This document shows positions 33,097 through 44,261 of a stretch of 64,000 nt of DNA, in pieces (within the stretch, counting starts at the first letter, position 1; each line of letters begins with the position of its first letter). The position numbers and the translations under genes were made by a program. The notes under the pieces are model-generated. The model was not told the origin of the DNA. It saw only the letters and a list, made by a program, of their open reading frames with translations, and searched no databases. The stretch is taken from contig JANAVB010031417.1 in assembly GCA_029216955.1 (NCBI GenBank), positions 15,955,555-16,019,554 on the forward strand, in the 5' to 3' direction. This DNA comes from Iris pallida. Lineage: Eukaryota > Streptophyta > Magnoliopsida > Asparagales > Iridaceae.

Positions 33097-33121
33097 ATAC
33101 GTGTCCGATACGGACACGTAT
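33097..33121. repeat. Perfect 11-bp hairpin in solo LTR G
   Basis: ATACGTGTCCG, loop ATA, CGGACACGTAT. It closes a 650-bp region (from about 32460) rich in CGTGTC and GTGTCC words. Confidence 0.7.
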
Positions 33122-34071
33122 TGGACACGAAACCTAGCAATACCTATACCAGTAGTTAGGGTATTCCTAGGGCTTCCTATTCATGCAATTAAATCACTAT
33201 TTTATGGAGAGGATTAGGAATTACCTAGGTGTGTGAAAAAGCCCAAAAAGCTTCAAAGAGGGGTGTTTCTCTTGCCACCCAAACTCCTCCAAATTGCTCC
33301 TCCACTGAAATTTCTCACCATAGTCAGGAAATACACAGAGATTAGGATCTATTGCAAGAAATTAGAAGGAAAAAGGAGTTGAAATGGAGAAGTTATGGAT
33401 TGGGGAAGAAAGGGTTTTACCTCTATTTTCAAACTTTGTTATTTCCTAAAGGAGGCTAGCCCTAAGTGGTAGAGACATTAAATAGGGGTGTGGAACCCTA
33501 GGTGGCTGGCCATAAATGCTAGGGTTAGGGTTTTGGTTACGCTAATTGGGTTATGGGCCTCTATGGGCCTTAAGCCATAAGTCATGGTTTATGAAATCAC
33601 AAGTCATTAACCAACCTATTCATTATCTCTATTTCCCCAATTTAATCCTAATGACTAGAGTATCATTAACTTAGGTTAACTAGGGTTTCATAATCTAACC
33701 AAGTGGTCATAACTAGGGTTAGCTTCTAGGCTAGTCCACTAGGTCTCAACAAGTCAAGGTCAACCTAGAATTCACCAATTCAATAAATTACCAAATAATT
33801 CAAATAAGTCAAAATAACCAAATTACCTCTAGACTAAAAATGATAATTAAAACATCCTAATGACACGGTTAGGCTCTAGGTCATGCAGTCTCTACGGTTT
33901 CACTAGCTGCACACCAAAATCATAAGTCATGACTTAAAACAGTTTTTAAATAGTTTAAAAATAATTAAAAATCACTAAAAATCATAATATGAAATAAATA
34001 TCAATAAATAATAAATATAATTACAAAATTTCAAAAATACCCTCATCTGGAAAACTGGGTGTTACAAACGA

Positions 34072-35502
34072 TCACTGTTCATTTAGTGAGAAAACATTTT
34101 CTTGTGATGTGATCTTGCTACTTTTATCTATGTTTATTCCATACATATAGAGTCAGTTTATCTCTCTTTTGAAAACATCTTTGAAAAGCCATAGTTCATT
34201 TCTTTTCTTTTCATGTCAAGCATACAAGGGACTATTCATTTCTGTGGAGTACGCAGCGTGTTTCATGAGCATAATCATTTCTTTATTCATGCAACTCTTA
34301 GGGACAATTATAAGCACGATGTCATATCTTTTCTGTAAAAGGGGCATATCATTTCATTGTATAGATAAATCTCTGCAAACAATTCGTGTCAAAGACTTAA
34401 GCAGTACATATGCATCACTTTTAAGTGATTCTTACAATAGCCGACGTCCATCCCTGCACAAGACAAGGATTAGCATAAACATGATAAAAACCAACATTTT
34501 TCTCTGTTCGTCTTTGTATCGTTAGCTCTCAACAAAATATTCTTTTACGGACTCATGCAACTCGATTGGCAGCTGTGACGCAAGGCTCAGCTCTGCACTA
34601 GTATATACGTAGAACAATAGTTGTGACGCTCCGGGTCAGCTTGTACTGATAACATACATACTAAAAACTGTGCGCATGGTTCAGCTCTTCACCAACCGAC
34701 ACTTATCTATATGATGGTCCATGGAAAACCCATGATTAGCCGCTGTGACTCTTGGATTTAGCTCGTCGCTAGTGGACACTCTATACACCCCTTGGTCTAT
34801 TTACCGCAGGACGTTACTCTATCCTCCTAGGCTGAACGGCTCCGGTGCGCCAGAACCGGTCATGAGGATCTATACTTGTGCACAAGTTGTCCAAGACCAA
34901 TGCAAATGCAGCTATCAGATAAAACTATCATGCATCAATCAAGCAACTTGTAAACATTTTTATCTTCTTCTTTTTCATGTATCGAGCCAATAACTCTACT
35001 CTTATCTCTATACGGACAGGCCGTATCATCTCTTTTAACAGCACAATGTGCCTTCTCTGAACATCTCTTTCTTATATTAACAATCAGGGGACAATAAACA
35101 ATCTTTGTTTAAGCAAGCACGATATCAACAAGCATGAACTCTACTCTTGATAATCATACTCTATTTAGGGACATGTAAACATTCTCTTTTCTTTTCTTAT
35201 TAAGCATGGCAACAGTTCATTCATTCGAGGCACATTTCATATTAGCATAGCATCAACTCATTGTTTTAATATGGCAACATCTTATCGATCAAGGCAACAT
35301 TTATTTTCTTAACAAGGCATCATGTCGTTTTTTATTAGCATACAACAATTATTTTTCTTAGCATACAGGTTAACTCTTTCCTTGTTCTTAGCATAGCAAC
35401 ATGTGAAATCTCTTTCAAGCATACTCAACGATTACTATCTTATTATTAGCAACAACATTCATTCAAAACTCCGATTCTTATTAGGCGCAAGCGAATCATA
35501 AA
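34072..35502. other. Non-coding region upstream of element E gag
   Basis: No gene, LTR end or primer site is recognised. Around 34570-34860 there are repeated CTGTGACGC / AGCTCTGCAC / CGGGTCAGC words. From 35200 to 35480 there are many AGCATRGCAACA words in AT-rich DNA. It is probably the untranslated leader or 5' LTR remnant of element E, but its start cannot be fixed. Confidence 0.4.
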
Positions 35503-36645
35503 ATGAGTTTTTGTCCACTCATCCAGATCAATCGTCTTCTATTGCAGAGCCAGCAATCCGATCTCTCTGTTTATCTCATGCCGTCGTGGAGCGGGGAACT
35601 ACATAGAGTGGGTTACAATGGTAACAGTGCAGCCAACAATTTCAAGTGCCTGGACCCTCCTATCTTTGACGGTAGTGAAGACGCGATTGCAGCTGATGCC
35701 TGGCTCCAGGACATCGAGATTATCTTAGGAGCAGCGAAGACTCCAGAGGAAGAGAAGATGGCAGTAGTGCGCCTACAGTTGTTAGACTTAGCCCGCACCT
35801 GGTGGGCGATGCTAGTAGTGGGTTTGGCGACGCCTGTCCTATGGGCGATATTCAGTGACAAGTTTCAGATCAAGTACTTCGATGCTGTAGCTCGGCACGA
35901 CCTACAGACGAGATTCACCAATCTGAGGCAGATGAGCAGGACGGTCGATGGATATGCGACCGAGTTTTCAAGACTGAGTCGATTTGCTCCCACCTTGGTG
36001 ACAACCGAGTTGGATCGAGTGCAGCGGTTTCAACAGGGACTTCACCTAGAGATTATTCTATCATTAGAGCAGTTCGAACATCAGACTTTTGATGCTGTCT
36101 TCAGGACAGCCAGGAAGCACGAGTATACCTCGCAGAGGATCGTGGATCGAACCGAAAGCAGGAAGAGGTCCCATGGTCAGATGACCCAGTCTTCAGCACA
36201 AGTCCCGGCAGCTAGGGCTTTGACTATTGGAGCTCCGAGGAGGACGACCACAGTTTCGTCGGTTCAGCACTCGACACCGACATACCCTCAACCGCAGAAG
36301 CAGAAGCAGTCTTCCGTAATGGGATGCACTAATTGTGGGAATCCAGGACACGTTGTTTCGGAGTGTCGCAGAGCACAGGGATTGTGTTTGGCTTGTGGGA
36401 CAACGGATCACAAGATTGGGTCCTGTCCGAATATAGCCAGCTCATTGTCAGCGAACCTAACCAGTCCATCGGTTAATGGCACCAGCACCAGCACCAGTAC
36501 AACAGCAGTGCCAGCCTTCGAGGCCATTGCCGCCTCCGAGGTCATTGCCGCCTCAGGCACAAGCATTCCAGCAGCAGAGACCCCAGCAGTATGCCCAGGC
36601 CCAAGCTCAGATGCAGAACCGGCAGAGAGGTTTCTAGCAGGATGT
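35503..36645 (+). pseudogene. Gag of element E (chromovirus-type), no pol behind it
   Basis: The frame shows the Ty3/gypsy Gag signature CLDPPIFDGSED...AWLQDIE (residues ~48-72) and ARTWWAMLV, followed by a capsid region with FQQGLHLEI. Two CCHC knuckles follow: CTNCGNPGHVVSEC and CLACGTTDHKIGSC (residues ~275-310). The first ~45 residues are not Gag-like, so the native start is uncertain. After the second knuckle the coding sense moves by one base near 36450-36475: the +1 frame there is Gln/Pro-rich (QQQRPQQYAQAQAQ) and ends at a TAG near 36640. Only about 110 bp separate this from the polypurine-proximal signal, so protease, RT, RNase H and integrase are absent. Confidence 0.75.
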
Positions 36646-36755
36646 CTCCCTTCTGCCTCACGCTTTTAAAATTCCTTGCTTGCATGATTGGTTGCTAGTC
36701 ATAGATTTCTTATGCCTTAGTATAGCTTGTCCCGACATCTCTAGCCTCTTGATTA

Positions 36756-36792
36756 AATTTCGATGACGAAATTCTTTTAAGATGGGTAGAGT
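36756..36792 (+). promoter_or_regulatory. Polypurine-proximal hairpin and plus-strand primer region, element E
   Basis: AATTTCG-ATGA-CGAAATT (36756-36773) forms a 7-bp hairpin. Nineteen bases later the LTR starts with TGTCACC at 36793, after TTTTAAGATGGGTAGAG. The same arrangement is found in elements C, D and F. Confidence 0.8.
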
Positions 36793-36965
36793 TGTCACCT
36801 CCGTTTTCCGTTATACGTATTTCCAGTATACGTGTACGGAATCCCAACCCGTAGTTAGACTTGTCTTGCTTAGCTTGATCCTGGTTTAATCTTGCCTTGG
36901 TTTATTTTGGGTTCATCTTGGTTCGGCTTTGCTCGGCTTGGTATATTTGGTTGGCTTGGTATATT
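36793..36965 (+). repeat. Start of an LTR (element E 3' LTR), cut short
   Basis: TGTCACCTCCGTTTTCCG... runs about 170 bp and is repeated, with few changes, at 37585-37750. Shared landmarks are GTATACGTGTACGGAATCCC and CTTGATCCTGGTTTAATC. After about 36965 the sequence changes to hAT-like DNA. Confidence 0.7.
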
Positions 36966-37584
36966 TCTGTTTTTAAACGTTGGGATGCCAAATGACCATT
37001 TTACCTCCCATTTTACTTGTCGTTTTTAGACCGTTGGAAATGTATTTTGGTCATTTTGCTTAAAATGACCAAAATTATTCTTATAACAACTCTTTTTTGG
37101 GGTAAAATAGGTTATTTTGCACCCCAAAAAAACCTGTAAATAGACCATAAAATTTCAAATTTAATCACACCATAATTTCTTTCCTCTTACAATTTTTACA
37201 AGCAAACTCGTGTGAAGAGACGATTTATATCATGGATAATGATCAACTACCGCAGGAACCTCAAGATCAGCAATCACAACCCGTACCGCAGCCTCAACAT
37301 GCATCACAAGAAAAGATTGAATCAGATTCGAAAATTTGGCATCACTTTAGCGGAGTTTACAATGAGCATGCAAGTGACGGTAACGAAAGAATATACTCTA
37401 CTAAAGTTCTTGTTGTATGTTTGCATTGTAGGAAACGATTAAAATGAGACCATATATAGCCCCGGTATAGGGAAGCTACGCCGACATTTAAAATCATGTA
37501 TCAACATATAGTAATCTTGTATGAGTCATTAATCGCAGTTTATGTACTAATAATCTTGTATGAGTCTTTGTAATGTTGTATTAG
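36966..37584 (+). mobile_element. hAT-related fragment between two LTR starts
   Basis: AT-rich DNA with a 5'-UTR-like stretch, then a short BED-finger frame (listed next), then TAATCTTGTATGAGTC repeated twice (near 37510 and 37550). No terminal inverted repeats or 8-bp duplication were recognised, so the borders are approximate and the type call rests on the zinc finger alone. Confidence 0.45.
37232..37500 (+). pseudogene. Truncated hAT-type BED zinc-finger protein
   Basis: From ATG at 37232 the frame gives a Gln/Pro-rich N-terminus, then SKIWHHFSGVYNE and CLHCRKRLK before a TGA at 37445. In the next frame, from about 37465, the DNA reads GIGKLRRHLKSCIN, which completes the BED-finger pattern W..F...C..C...(L)RRHL..C. 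One frameshift and a stop therefore split the finger. BED fingers start many plant hAT transposases. The transposase catalytic and dimerisation domains are absent. It is a broken remnant, not a working gene. Confidence 0.65.
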
Positions 37585-38084
37585 TGTCATCTCCGTTTTT
37601 CGTTATACGTATTTTTAGTATACGTGTACGGAATCCCGACCCGTAGTTAGACTTGTCTTGCTTAGCTTGATCCTGGTTTAATCTTGCCTTGGTTTATTTT
37701 GGGTTCATCCTGGTTCGGCTTGGCTTGGCTTGGCTTGGTATATTTGGTTGGGCTCGATTTGTTAGAAATTGGCCCAACATGCTCACCCCTCTTTATAAGC
37801 CACCAACCCCTTTCTCTCTCCTCATTCACTTCTTCATTTACTTCTTCTTCTTCCTCCATTTACTCTCTCCACCTACCAAGAGAGGCTTAGTCAAGTGCAA
37901 CTTACTTCATGGAGAAACTCAAATTTTGTTGTTCCATTGTCTTCCTCACGAGATTCTAAGACACTTTAGTACTTAGCATTTTCAATTTCCATGGTTCATT
38001 TCATGTAGATCTAAGCCTGTTGTATTTTCGAATTTCTAAGGTTTTGATCTATCAAAATTTATTATTTTTAAGTTTCTGTTTTCC

Positions 38085-38283
38085 CCCCTTGCCGTACGGC
38101 TTTGGTTGACTTAGCCGCATGGCATCGGTTGACCCTTGCCGCATGGCTCCTGTTCCACCTTGCCGCATAGCAACCCCTAGCCTTGCCGCATAAGCCTGTT
38201 ACCCCTTTACCGCATAAGCCTGTTCCCCCTTTGTCGCATAAGCATGTTCCTTCTTGCCGCATGGCCCTGTTTTCCTTTTGCCG
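38085..38283 (+). repeat. TTGCCGCATGGC minisatellite, left part
   Basis: Eight to nine copies of a ~23-bp unit, CCTTGCCGCATGGCCCTGTT with variants (CATAAGCC, CATAGCAACC). It breaks at TGCCG, the target duplication of element C, and continues at 56025. Confidence 0.85.
38279..38283. repeat. Target-site duplication TGCCG of element C, left copy
   Basis: TGCCG before the TGTAAAACCCC start; the second copy is at 56025-56029. Confidence 0.85.
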
Positions 38284-39015
38284 TGTAAAACCCCTAAATT
38301 TTTACTTTTTTTTATTTAAATTTCGGTACTGATTTAAAAATTTTGTATTATATGTCGCATAGTCGTATTTTACGTCGCGCACGAAATTTTATTTTTCGAA
38401 AATGTTCGACGAGTGCGATTATGTGCGAGCGTACATATTTTTGAAAAATATTATTTATCTATTTTTAAAGTTTCAAAATAATATACATAATAATTATTTT
38501 GTTATCGTTACAAAATTTTTCAAGTTTGTTATTTTATTTATAAAGTCCTTCATTTCTCATAAATACTAATAATAAATAATATTTTTATTGTATGCTAGAA
38601 AAGCATAATTATGAGAACATCATTTTGTACCAACATATATATTTCGTAATTATATTGCTAGTTTATTTTAAATAAAATGTAATTTTCGAGATTTATTAAT
38701 ATTAATATTTTATTATTCAAAAAGATATTTAAAAATAATTATTATTTTCAAAATTTTTATTATTGGTATTTTGAAAAATATTTTTGGAAGTTATTGTGTC
38801 CATTTAAATCGTGATTTAATTTGTTGAGTTATTTAAATAGATTAAATAAATATCCATATTTAAAATTTGATTTATCCCATTAATTTAAAGCTAAAATTTA
38901 ATTTGATTTAAATTAGATTTGCATTTAGATTTGGATTTGATTTTAATTAAATTATGAATTATCTACTTGGGTTTTAAATCCCCAAATCCCTATCCAACTA
39001 GGAATTCCCACATCC

Positions 39016-39024
39016 TATAAATAG
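39016..39024 (+). promoter_or_regulatory. TATA box of element C left LTR
   Basis: TATAAATAG after TAGGAATTCCCACATCC. In the right LTR the matching position (near 44993) reads CATATAAATAGG. Confidence 0.65.
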
Positions 39025-39974
39025 GCAGGTACTCCTCCAGATTTTTTTCCATAACCCACATATTGTGCATCGTGTCTGTGTCTCCCATCCACTAAAATTT
39101 CCCCATTACAATTACAGTATTCTCCACTCCGTGTCCGACACACCGGACACCATGCCAGACTCCTAATCCTATTCTAAAATCCCGTACAGCCTACATCACC
39201 CCGGCCACAACGTCCCGTCTCTACCGCATCGTCATCCCCGACACCCTCGCCACCATCACCACCTTACTCCGTCATCACGGTATCGACCACCACCTTCGGA
39301 ACCACCCGTACCCCTCCATGACCCATCATTCCAGCCCCCGACCGGTTTGGCCGACCACCGCCACACCATCAAAACCACCACCGCCAATACCATCGTCATC
39401 ACCACCACCATCCTCCGAACATCGGCCACACCCATACCAGCCATCACCACCATCTATTCGACCCCGACAACAACGCCATCCTCAACACCCAGGGCCATCC
39501 ACCACCAATCCGTCGAAAATCCCAAACCCCAAAATCCATCACCACCAGACCCAGAAAAGAAAAGGAAAATAAATTTAAAACCCAAATACTAACTGACCTC
39601 CGCCCCTCCGGAGCCGGCGTCGCACCCCAGTGATCGCCCATCCGCCGTCGCTCGAGAATACAGCGCCGTCCGCCGCTCCATCTCCTCCCGAGCGGCGTCG
39701 CCTCCCGCGAGAACCCGCGCCACCGTCTCCTCTCAGTCGAAACTCCGTGCGTGCCGGAGCCGGGACTCCCCCCGCCGCCACGAGCAGGCGCCACCGCGCC
39801 CCTATCTCGCTCGTACAGCCGCGCGAGACTGCTCCGCCGCTGCTTCGCCGAGCGCGAGCCAGCCGAGCCGCCGGAGCGCCGCCCCGTGGTAAACCCTATT
39901 CCCCTCTTTCAATCTCTCTCTCTCTTCAAAGGATTTTTTCTTCTTCTTTGTTAGGGAACAGCTGTGAGCTGTTA

Positions 39975-40235
39975 TAGGAAATAATATATTTATTATATTA
40001 TTAATTTATTATTATTAATATTAATATCAGTATTCTTATTAATATTAGTAATATTAACTGTTATGATTTATTATTATTATTGTTATTATTATTAATATTA
40101 TTATTATTATTAGTTTTATTATTATTAACATTGCTAATATGATTTTTATTATTATTATTTATTAAATGTTATTATTATTATTATCTTATTATTACTATTA
40201 TTGCTATCATTATTATTATTATTATTAATGGTTTG
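39975..40235 (+). repeat. TTA/ATT microsatellite in element C LTR
   Basis: Imperfect TTATTATTA runs over ~260 bp, repeated in the right LTR at about 54190-54450 with small length differences. Confidence 0.9.
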
Positions 40236-41731
40236 TTACCCATATCAAAAATCTAAATTTTGCAAAGTCTAGTTTTTAACCTGAAATATTATTATATTAT
40301 ATTCATAGGGTATAAATTGTTTTTGTTTTTCTAAAGAATATCTTGATTAATAAAAATGCAGTTTTAAATATATTATAAATATTTCTCGATTTTAATGTAT
40401 ATCTTCTTGATTATATAATATTGTATGATATTTTTCAAATATTTATCTAATTAATAAAAATATAGATTTCTACAAAAATCTTTACGAACTTAGAATGGTA
40501 GTAGCCTAAAAATTATTTTCGGTTCTTCAAGTATTATATGGACATGTAGTGGCTAATAAAAAGGTATTTTTCCAAAAATTGTAAATATAAGGTATTTTTA
40601 ATTACGTAAATTTATTATGAAAGTAGTTTTCAAAAATTAGTACATATATTTATTTTCTCAAATTTTCATCAACTATCTTAGCTGATCATGACTAATCGTA
40701 CCCTTACTTCCTTCTCGATTTCGGACCCTACGCTTCGATCATGGCTAAAGGACAATCAAAACTTGCTGGATTATTGCACCACACCAGGCGGTACCCCAGG
40801 CAAGACACCTTGCCTTTACTGTTTAAATTTTCTGCTCAATATCATGCATGTTTTAGTTGTTTCTTTTTAAATTATATATAAATGCAAATTACTATATTTT
40901 ATACAATTGGCTTAGAGTTAAGGGACTACCGTCAAATTTAGTGTGTCTCATTGACTTGTCACGGTGGTACACGAGTTGTGTGTGAGAGTTGTGAGTATCA
41001 TATAGTGGTCACTTGCGTGTTGGCTGATCACCCGTGCGCATGCGTAGGAATAACTGTCAATAGAGGCATGTTAGAAGACTTGACAGTTATCTATTATAAA
41101 CTCGTGTTGTGGAAACGACATGTGTTTGTGTGTCATGGTTACGACACACGTATAGTATCATTGGGGGGGAGGGGACAGCTACTAGCGTAGGGGCTACTTT
41201 TATTTTACACACATTTGGGAGATAGTGTCTCGGATGAGCGCTACGTGTTACCCGGCCGATAGTGTCTCGGATGAGCGCTACTTGTTGGCCACTCTTTATT
41301 ACATGCTTGAGACAGCCCCTGCATAGAACGTTGTCCTCTAAATTGAAATCCACATAGAATGGTTAGGAAACTTTACTCATGCATATTTCTGTTGAGCTTT
41401 ATTTATTCAGTTTATCGGCATGATATTATGTGTCTTGTTACGTCCCTCTGAGGACCTGGTTTTTCCCCAGGTGTGTGTTCATGTTTTCTGCAGGTGCTCT
41501 AGCTAAGGCCATGACTTGCGCTCTATTCTTCGAGATGTTGCTTTATGGGTCGTCATCTCCTTCGCTCGACCAATCATTTTTTTGTATAATTCTTCCTTAT
41601 TTAAATTAGTTGGCAGTGGATTTATCTCCGTCCAACGATTGTGTACATGACAAACTCAAAGTTGCTTTTATATTATCAATTATCTTTGTGGATAAGATTT
41701 AGTGTCTTGGCTTTCTACATTTTACAGCTTA

Positions 41732-41770
41732 TGTATACATACGAGCCGTATATTTACTCGTATGTATACA
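41732..41770. repeat. Perfect 14-bp hairpin near the end of element C LTR
   Basis: TGTATACATACGAG, 11-nt loop, CTCGTATGTATACA. A further CAGC/GCTG pairing lies outside a bulge. Present also in the right LTR near 55935-55975. It lies 50 bp before the LTR end. Confidence 0.8.
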
Positions 41771-41820
41771 GCTGGCATGATACGTATCTAGTCTCAGGTA
41801 TTTGGGACTGGGGCGTTACA

Positions 41821-44225
41821 TGTTTTTGTGGTGGCCCATGCAGGTCAAGATAAATTGTTTTGTTACTTACCGTACCAAGCAAGCCTGCGTATAGGATTAG
41901 AGTCTAGAATCTCATCCACCTACTTGACATCTTTTCTTGACTTCGAATTTCGAACTCTCGTTCGACCTCCTTGAATTGCATCTTGCTTGACTCCTTCTAT
42001 CGTAAATTCTTAAGTTTCGTGCTTAGTGACAAATAGAAAGATGATTACACTCGTATATGCTCATAGGTCAAACACATGGCTAAAAGGATTACCTTGACAA
42101 TTAGTATGCATTAAGGTCTTAATTGTGTATAAAAGTATTTATGTTTCCTAGAAATTTAATCTTAAGGATTAGTTTATTCCAAGTTGGGTAGTAGTATAAT
42201 GCCGCCAAGGATAGTTTAATTTTTTTTTTAATTTACAAGGTGGTATGCACAAGAGGATAGCTAGATCATGAAAACAAAATTTTTATGAATTTTGAAATTG
42301 TGAAATAGTTATGATTATTAGGGATATGAAATCAATTTGAGAGATATCTTGAGTTTTTATATTGTGACACTTGATTTACGGTTAACTTAAGTTTGGATTA
42401 TAATATGATAGAGTTTATCTCGAGATTATTTAAAGAGTTTAAATTATGATTTTTTTAGACGACTAGAGAGATGAAAGTTTAGAAGGGAGAGAACTTGAGG
42501 TTTTAAATTGCGCGTACAATTTATAAAGTTTATTAAATTTTAAAAGAGATGACGGAAAAAGTTTTGTTTAAATTTTTTGGAAGATATCGACTTTGAAGGA
42601 AAATTTTAATTTTCAAATTTTGCCCTATGATCTATGATTTGTAGAGTTATTTAAATTTCGAGGTTAAGGCCTTGATCATGGATATAAAATTTTTGGTAAA
42701 AAAAAATGTGTATGTTCATTTGCAATATACAAGGACTATTTCGAGATTGATTAGGAATTTAAATTTTGACTAGACTTGGTAGCTTAAGATAATTAGAAAT
42801 TTTGGTGGAGTATCTCGAAAATTTTATTGAGAAACTTCGAGGAACTTGAAATTTAGATTAGATCATATTGGTAGAGGACCAAGAACCAAGGAAGGTCACC
42901 CTAGTGAGATAGAAGTATTGTACATTAGATTGCCAAGCCATCTATGATTATGATATTGCATATACACAAGTATAGTTAGTCATCGACCAAACCAATGAAC
43001 ATATCTTTTGACTTACTCAACCTTCCCTCAATTCTAGATCTTTTGTCATGACCATCTAATCATTTGAAACTTGAGAAATGATTGAATTGTTCCATGATCA
43101 TCCACCATCTAAGTGGCTATCATATCCCTAGAAATTGTACTCCTAATTTATTTCACCTTGATTTGTTAAGATCTAAGTTATCTTTATTTCATGCTTTAGC
43201 TCGGTCATTTATTTGGTTCGTTAAATCATTATCTCATTAACTTCCATTTTCTACTTTAAGTTCTTTGGTGTCCCTACCGTGACTTAGATATTTGGAGCAC
43301 AACACTAGACTTTTTCTTCCCACAACTTTCACATGTAAGACCTAGGCAAGCTCACCTTCATGTAGGTATATCACGTGCCACTAAAACACGTCTCCTTGTA
43401 CTCTAATTTCATATTGCAACTTTCGGGTCAAAATGACTGGACTCTAATCCCTACCGTGAAACCAATATACTTTTTAACTATAGATGAGACTCGACCTCGA
43501 CTAAATTCTTTCGACCCAAGGAGTGCTTGTGATTCATTTAATTCCTTAAATACTTAACTTGTGGTTTATCTTGAATACTAAATCTATTTTTTCATCACGC
43601 TACTAGCTTAACTCTTGCAAGTTAAAGTAGAATGCCTCACAGTTTAGTATTTCCATTGTCCTTATGACTTATTGAGGAACTTAGACTGTTTTTACTGTCT
43701 AGCGTACTTATATTTTGACTAGCTCGACTAAAACGCCACAAATGTAGTCTAGTTTTGCAAGCTCACCCTTTATCAAGCTTGTTCACGACATATGTTATTG
43801 GAAGAGCTCCCACTAACATATTGTCTAATCAGAACCGGTGCATGATGGTCTGATCAACCATAGTGCACTTGGTTCACCTTTTGTATATTGTTCAACGTGG
43901 ATGGAGACGTAGTTAACTTGGCCCTAGAGTCTCCCCCGCGACTGCCTTGGCAATTCTTTTTGAACTTATTTTGACGCCTTTGAACCACGTATTCGTATTC
44001 GATAACGCCTCCTTCGAACTCTATATTGCTTTCTCCCTCACATATTTTAGAAGGACGAAGGCGTTATACTAGAACCTCATTTAGCCTTCCTATCGATTAT
44101 GACCATACCGTAATATTTTTCTATTACTTAGATCACCATTCCTTACGACGTGAATTTGTCGAAACGTTGCCATTGTTTATTCCCATCGATACCCCCTTGT
44201 ATCTTCTCACCCCCTACTCATTCTT
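41821..44225 (+). other. Non-coding interior of element C
   Basis: AT-rich DNA with no ORF above ~74 codons and no recognisable gag, protease, RT or integrase motif in any frame. The canonical TGGTATCAGAGC primer site is not found after the left LTR; the sequence there is TGTTTTTGTGGTGGCCCATG. I see nothing else that can be named. Confidence 0.6.
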
Positions 44226-44261
44226 AATTTCGAGGACGAAATTCTTTTAAGTTGGGTAGGA
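44226..44261 (+). promoter_or_regulatory. Polypurine-proximal hairpin and primer region, element C
   Basis: AATTTCG-AGGA-CGAAATT (44226-44243), then CTTTTAAGTTGGGTAGGA, then the right LTR. This block is typical of Tekay/Del chromoviruses. Confidence 0.85.

Larger units (their letters stand above)
29149..34066 (-). mobile_element. Solo LTR G (4918 bp), chromovirus-type
   Basis: On the plus strand it starts TGTCACGACCC and ends GGGTGTTACA, flanked by AACGA at 29144-29148 and 34067-34071. Read on the minus strand these are TGTAACACCC...GGGTCGTGACA, the usual Tekay/Del LTR ends. No primer site, polypurine tract, gag or pol and no internal long direct repeat were found, so I call it a solo LTR left by LTR-LTR recombination. 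Its ORFs are short and unconvincing. The size is large for a single LTR. A non-autonomous element with unrecognised short LTRs is the alternative. Confidence 0.75.
37585..38283 (+). repeat. Element H LTR-like sequence, left part
   Basis: Begins TGTCATCTCCG like 36793 and carries a TATA-like CTTTATAAGCC near 37790, followed by a CT-rich leader and then the minisatellite. It is interrupted by element C at 38283 and resumes at 56030. Two identical starts 792 bp apart, with hAT DNA between, suggest local duplication. The far end of H was not found. Confidence 0.5.
38284..41820 (+). repeat. Element C left LTR (3537 bp)
   Basis: AT-rich first 700 bp, TATAAATAG at 39016, then a GC- and Pro-codon-rich stretch (39150-39900) that gives spurious ORFs, then (TTA)n, then a moderately AT-rich tail. 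Collinear with the right LTR at a few percent divergence or less. Contains a 37-bp direct duplication (GATAGTGTCTCGGATGAGCG at 41221 and 41259). Confidence 0.88.

Noticed and set aside
39318..39977. Pro/Arg-rich ORFs in element C's LTR
   Set aside because: Found again at 53521-54163 in the other LTR; open only because of CCN/CGN-rich sequence.
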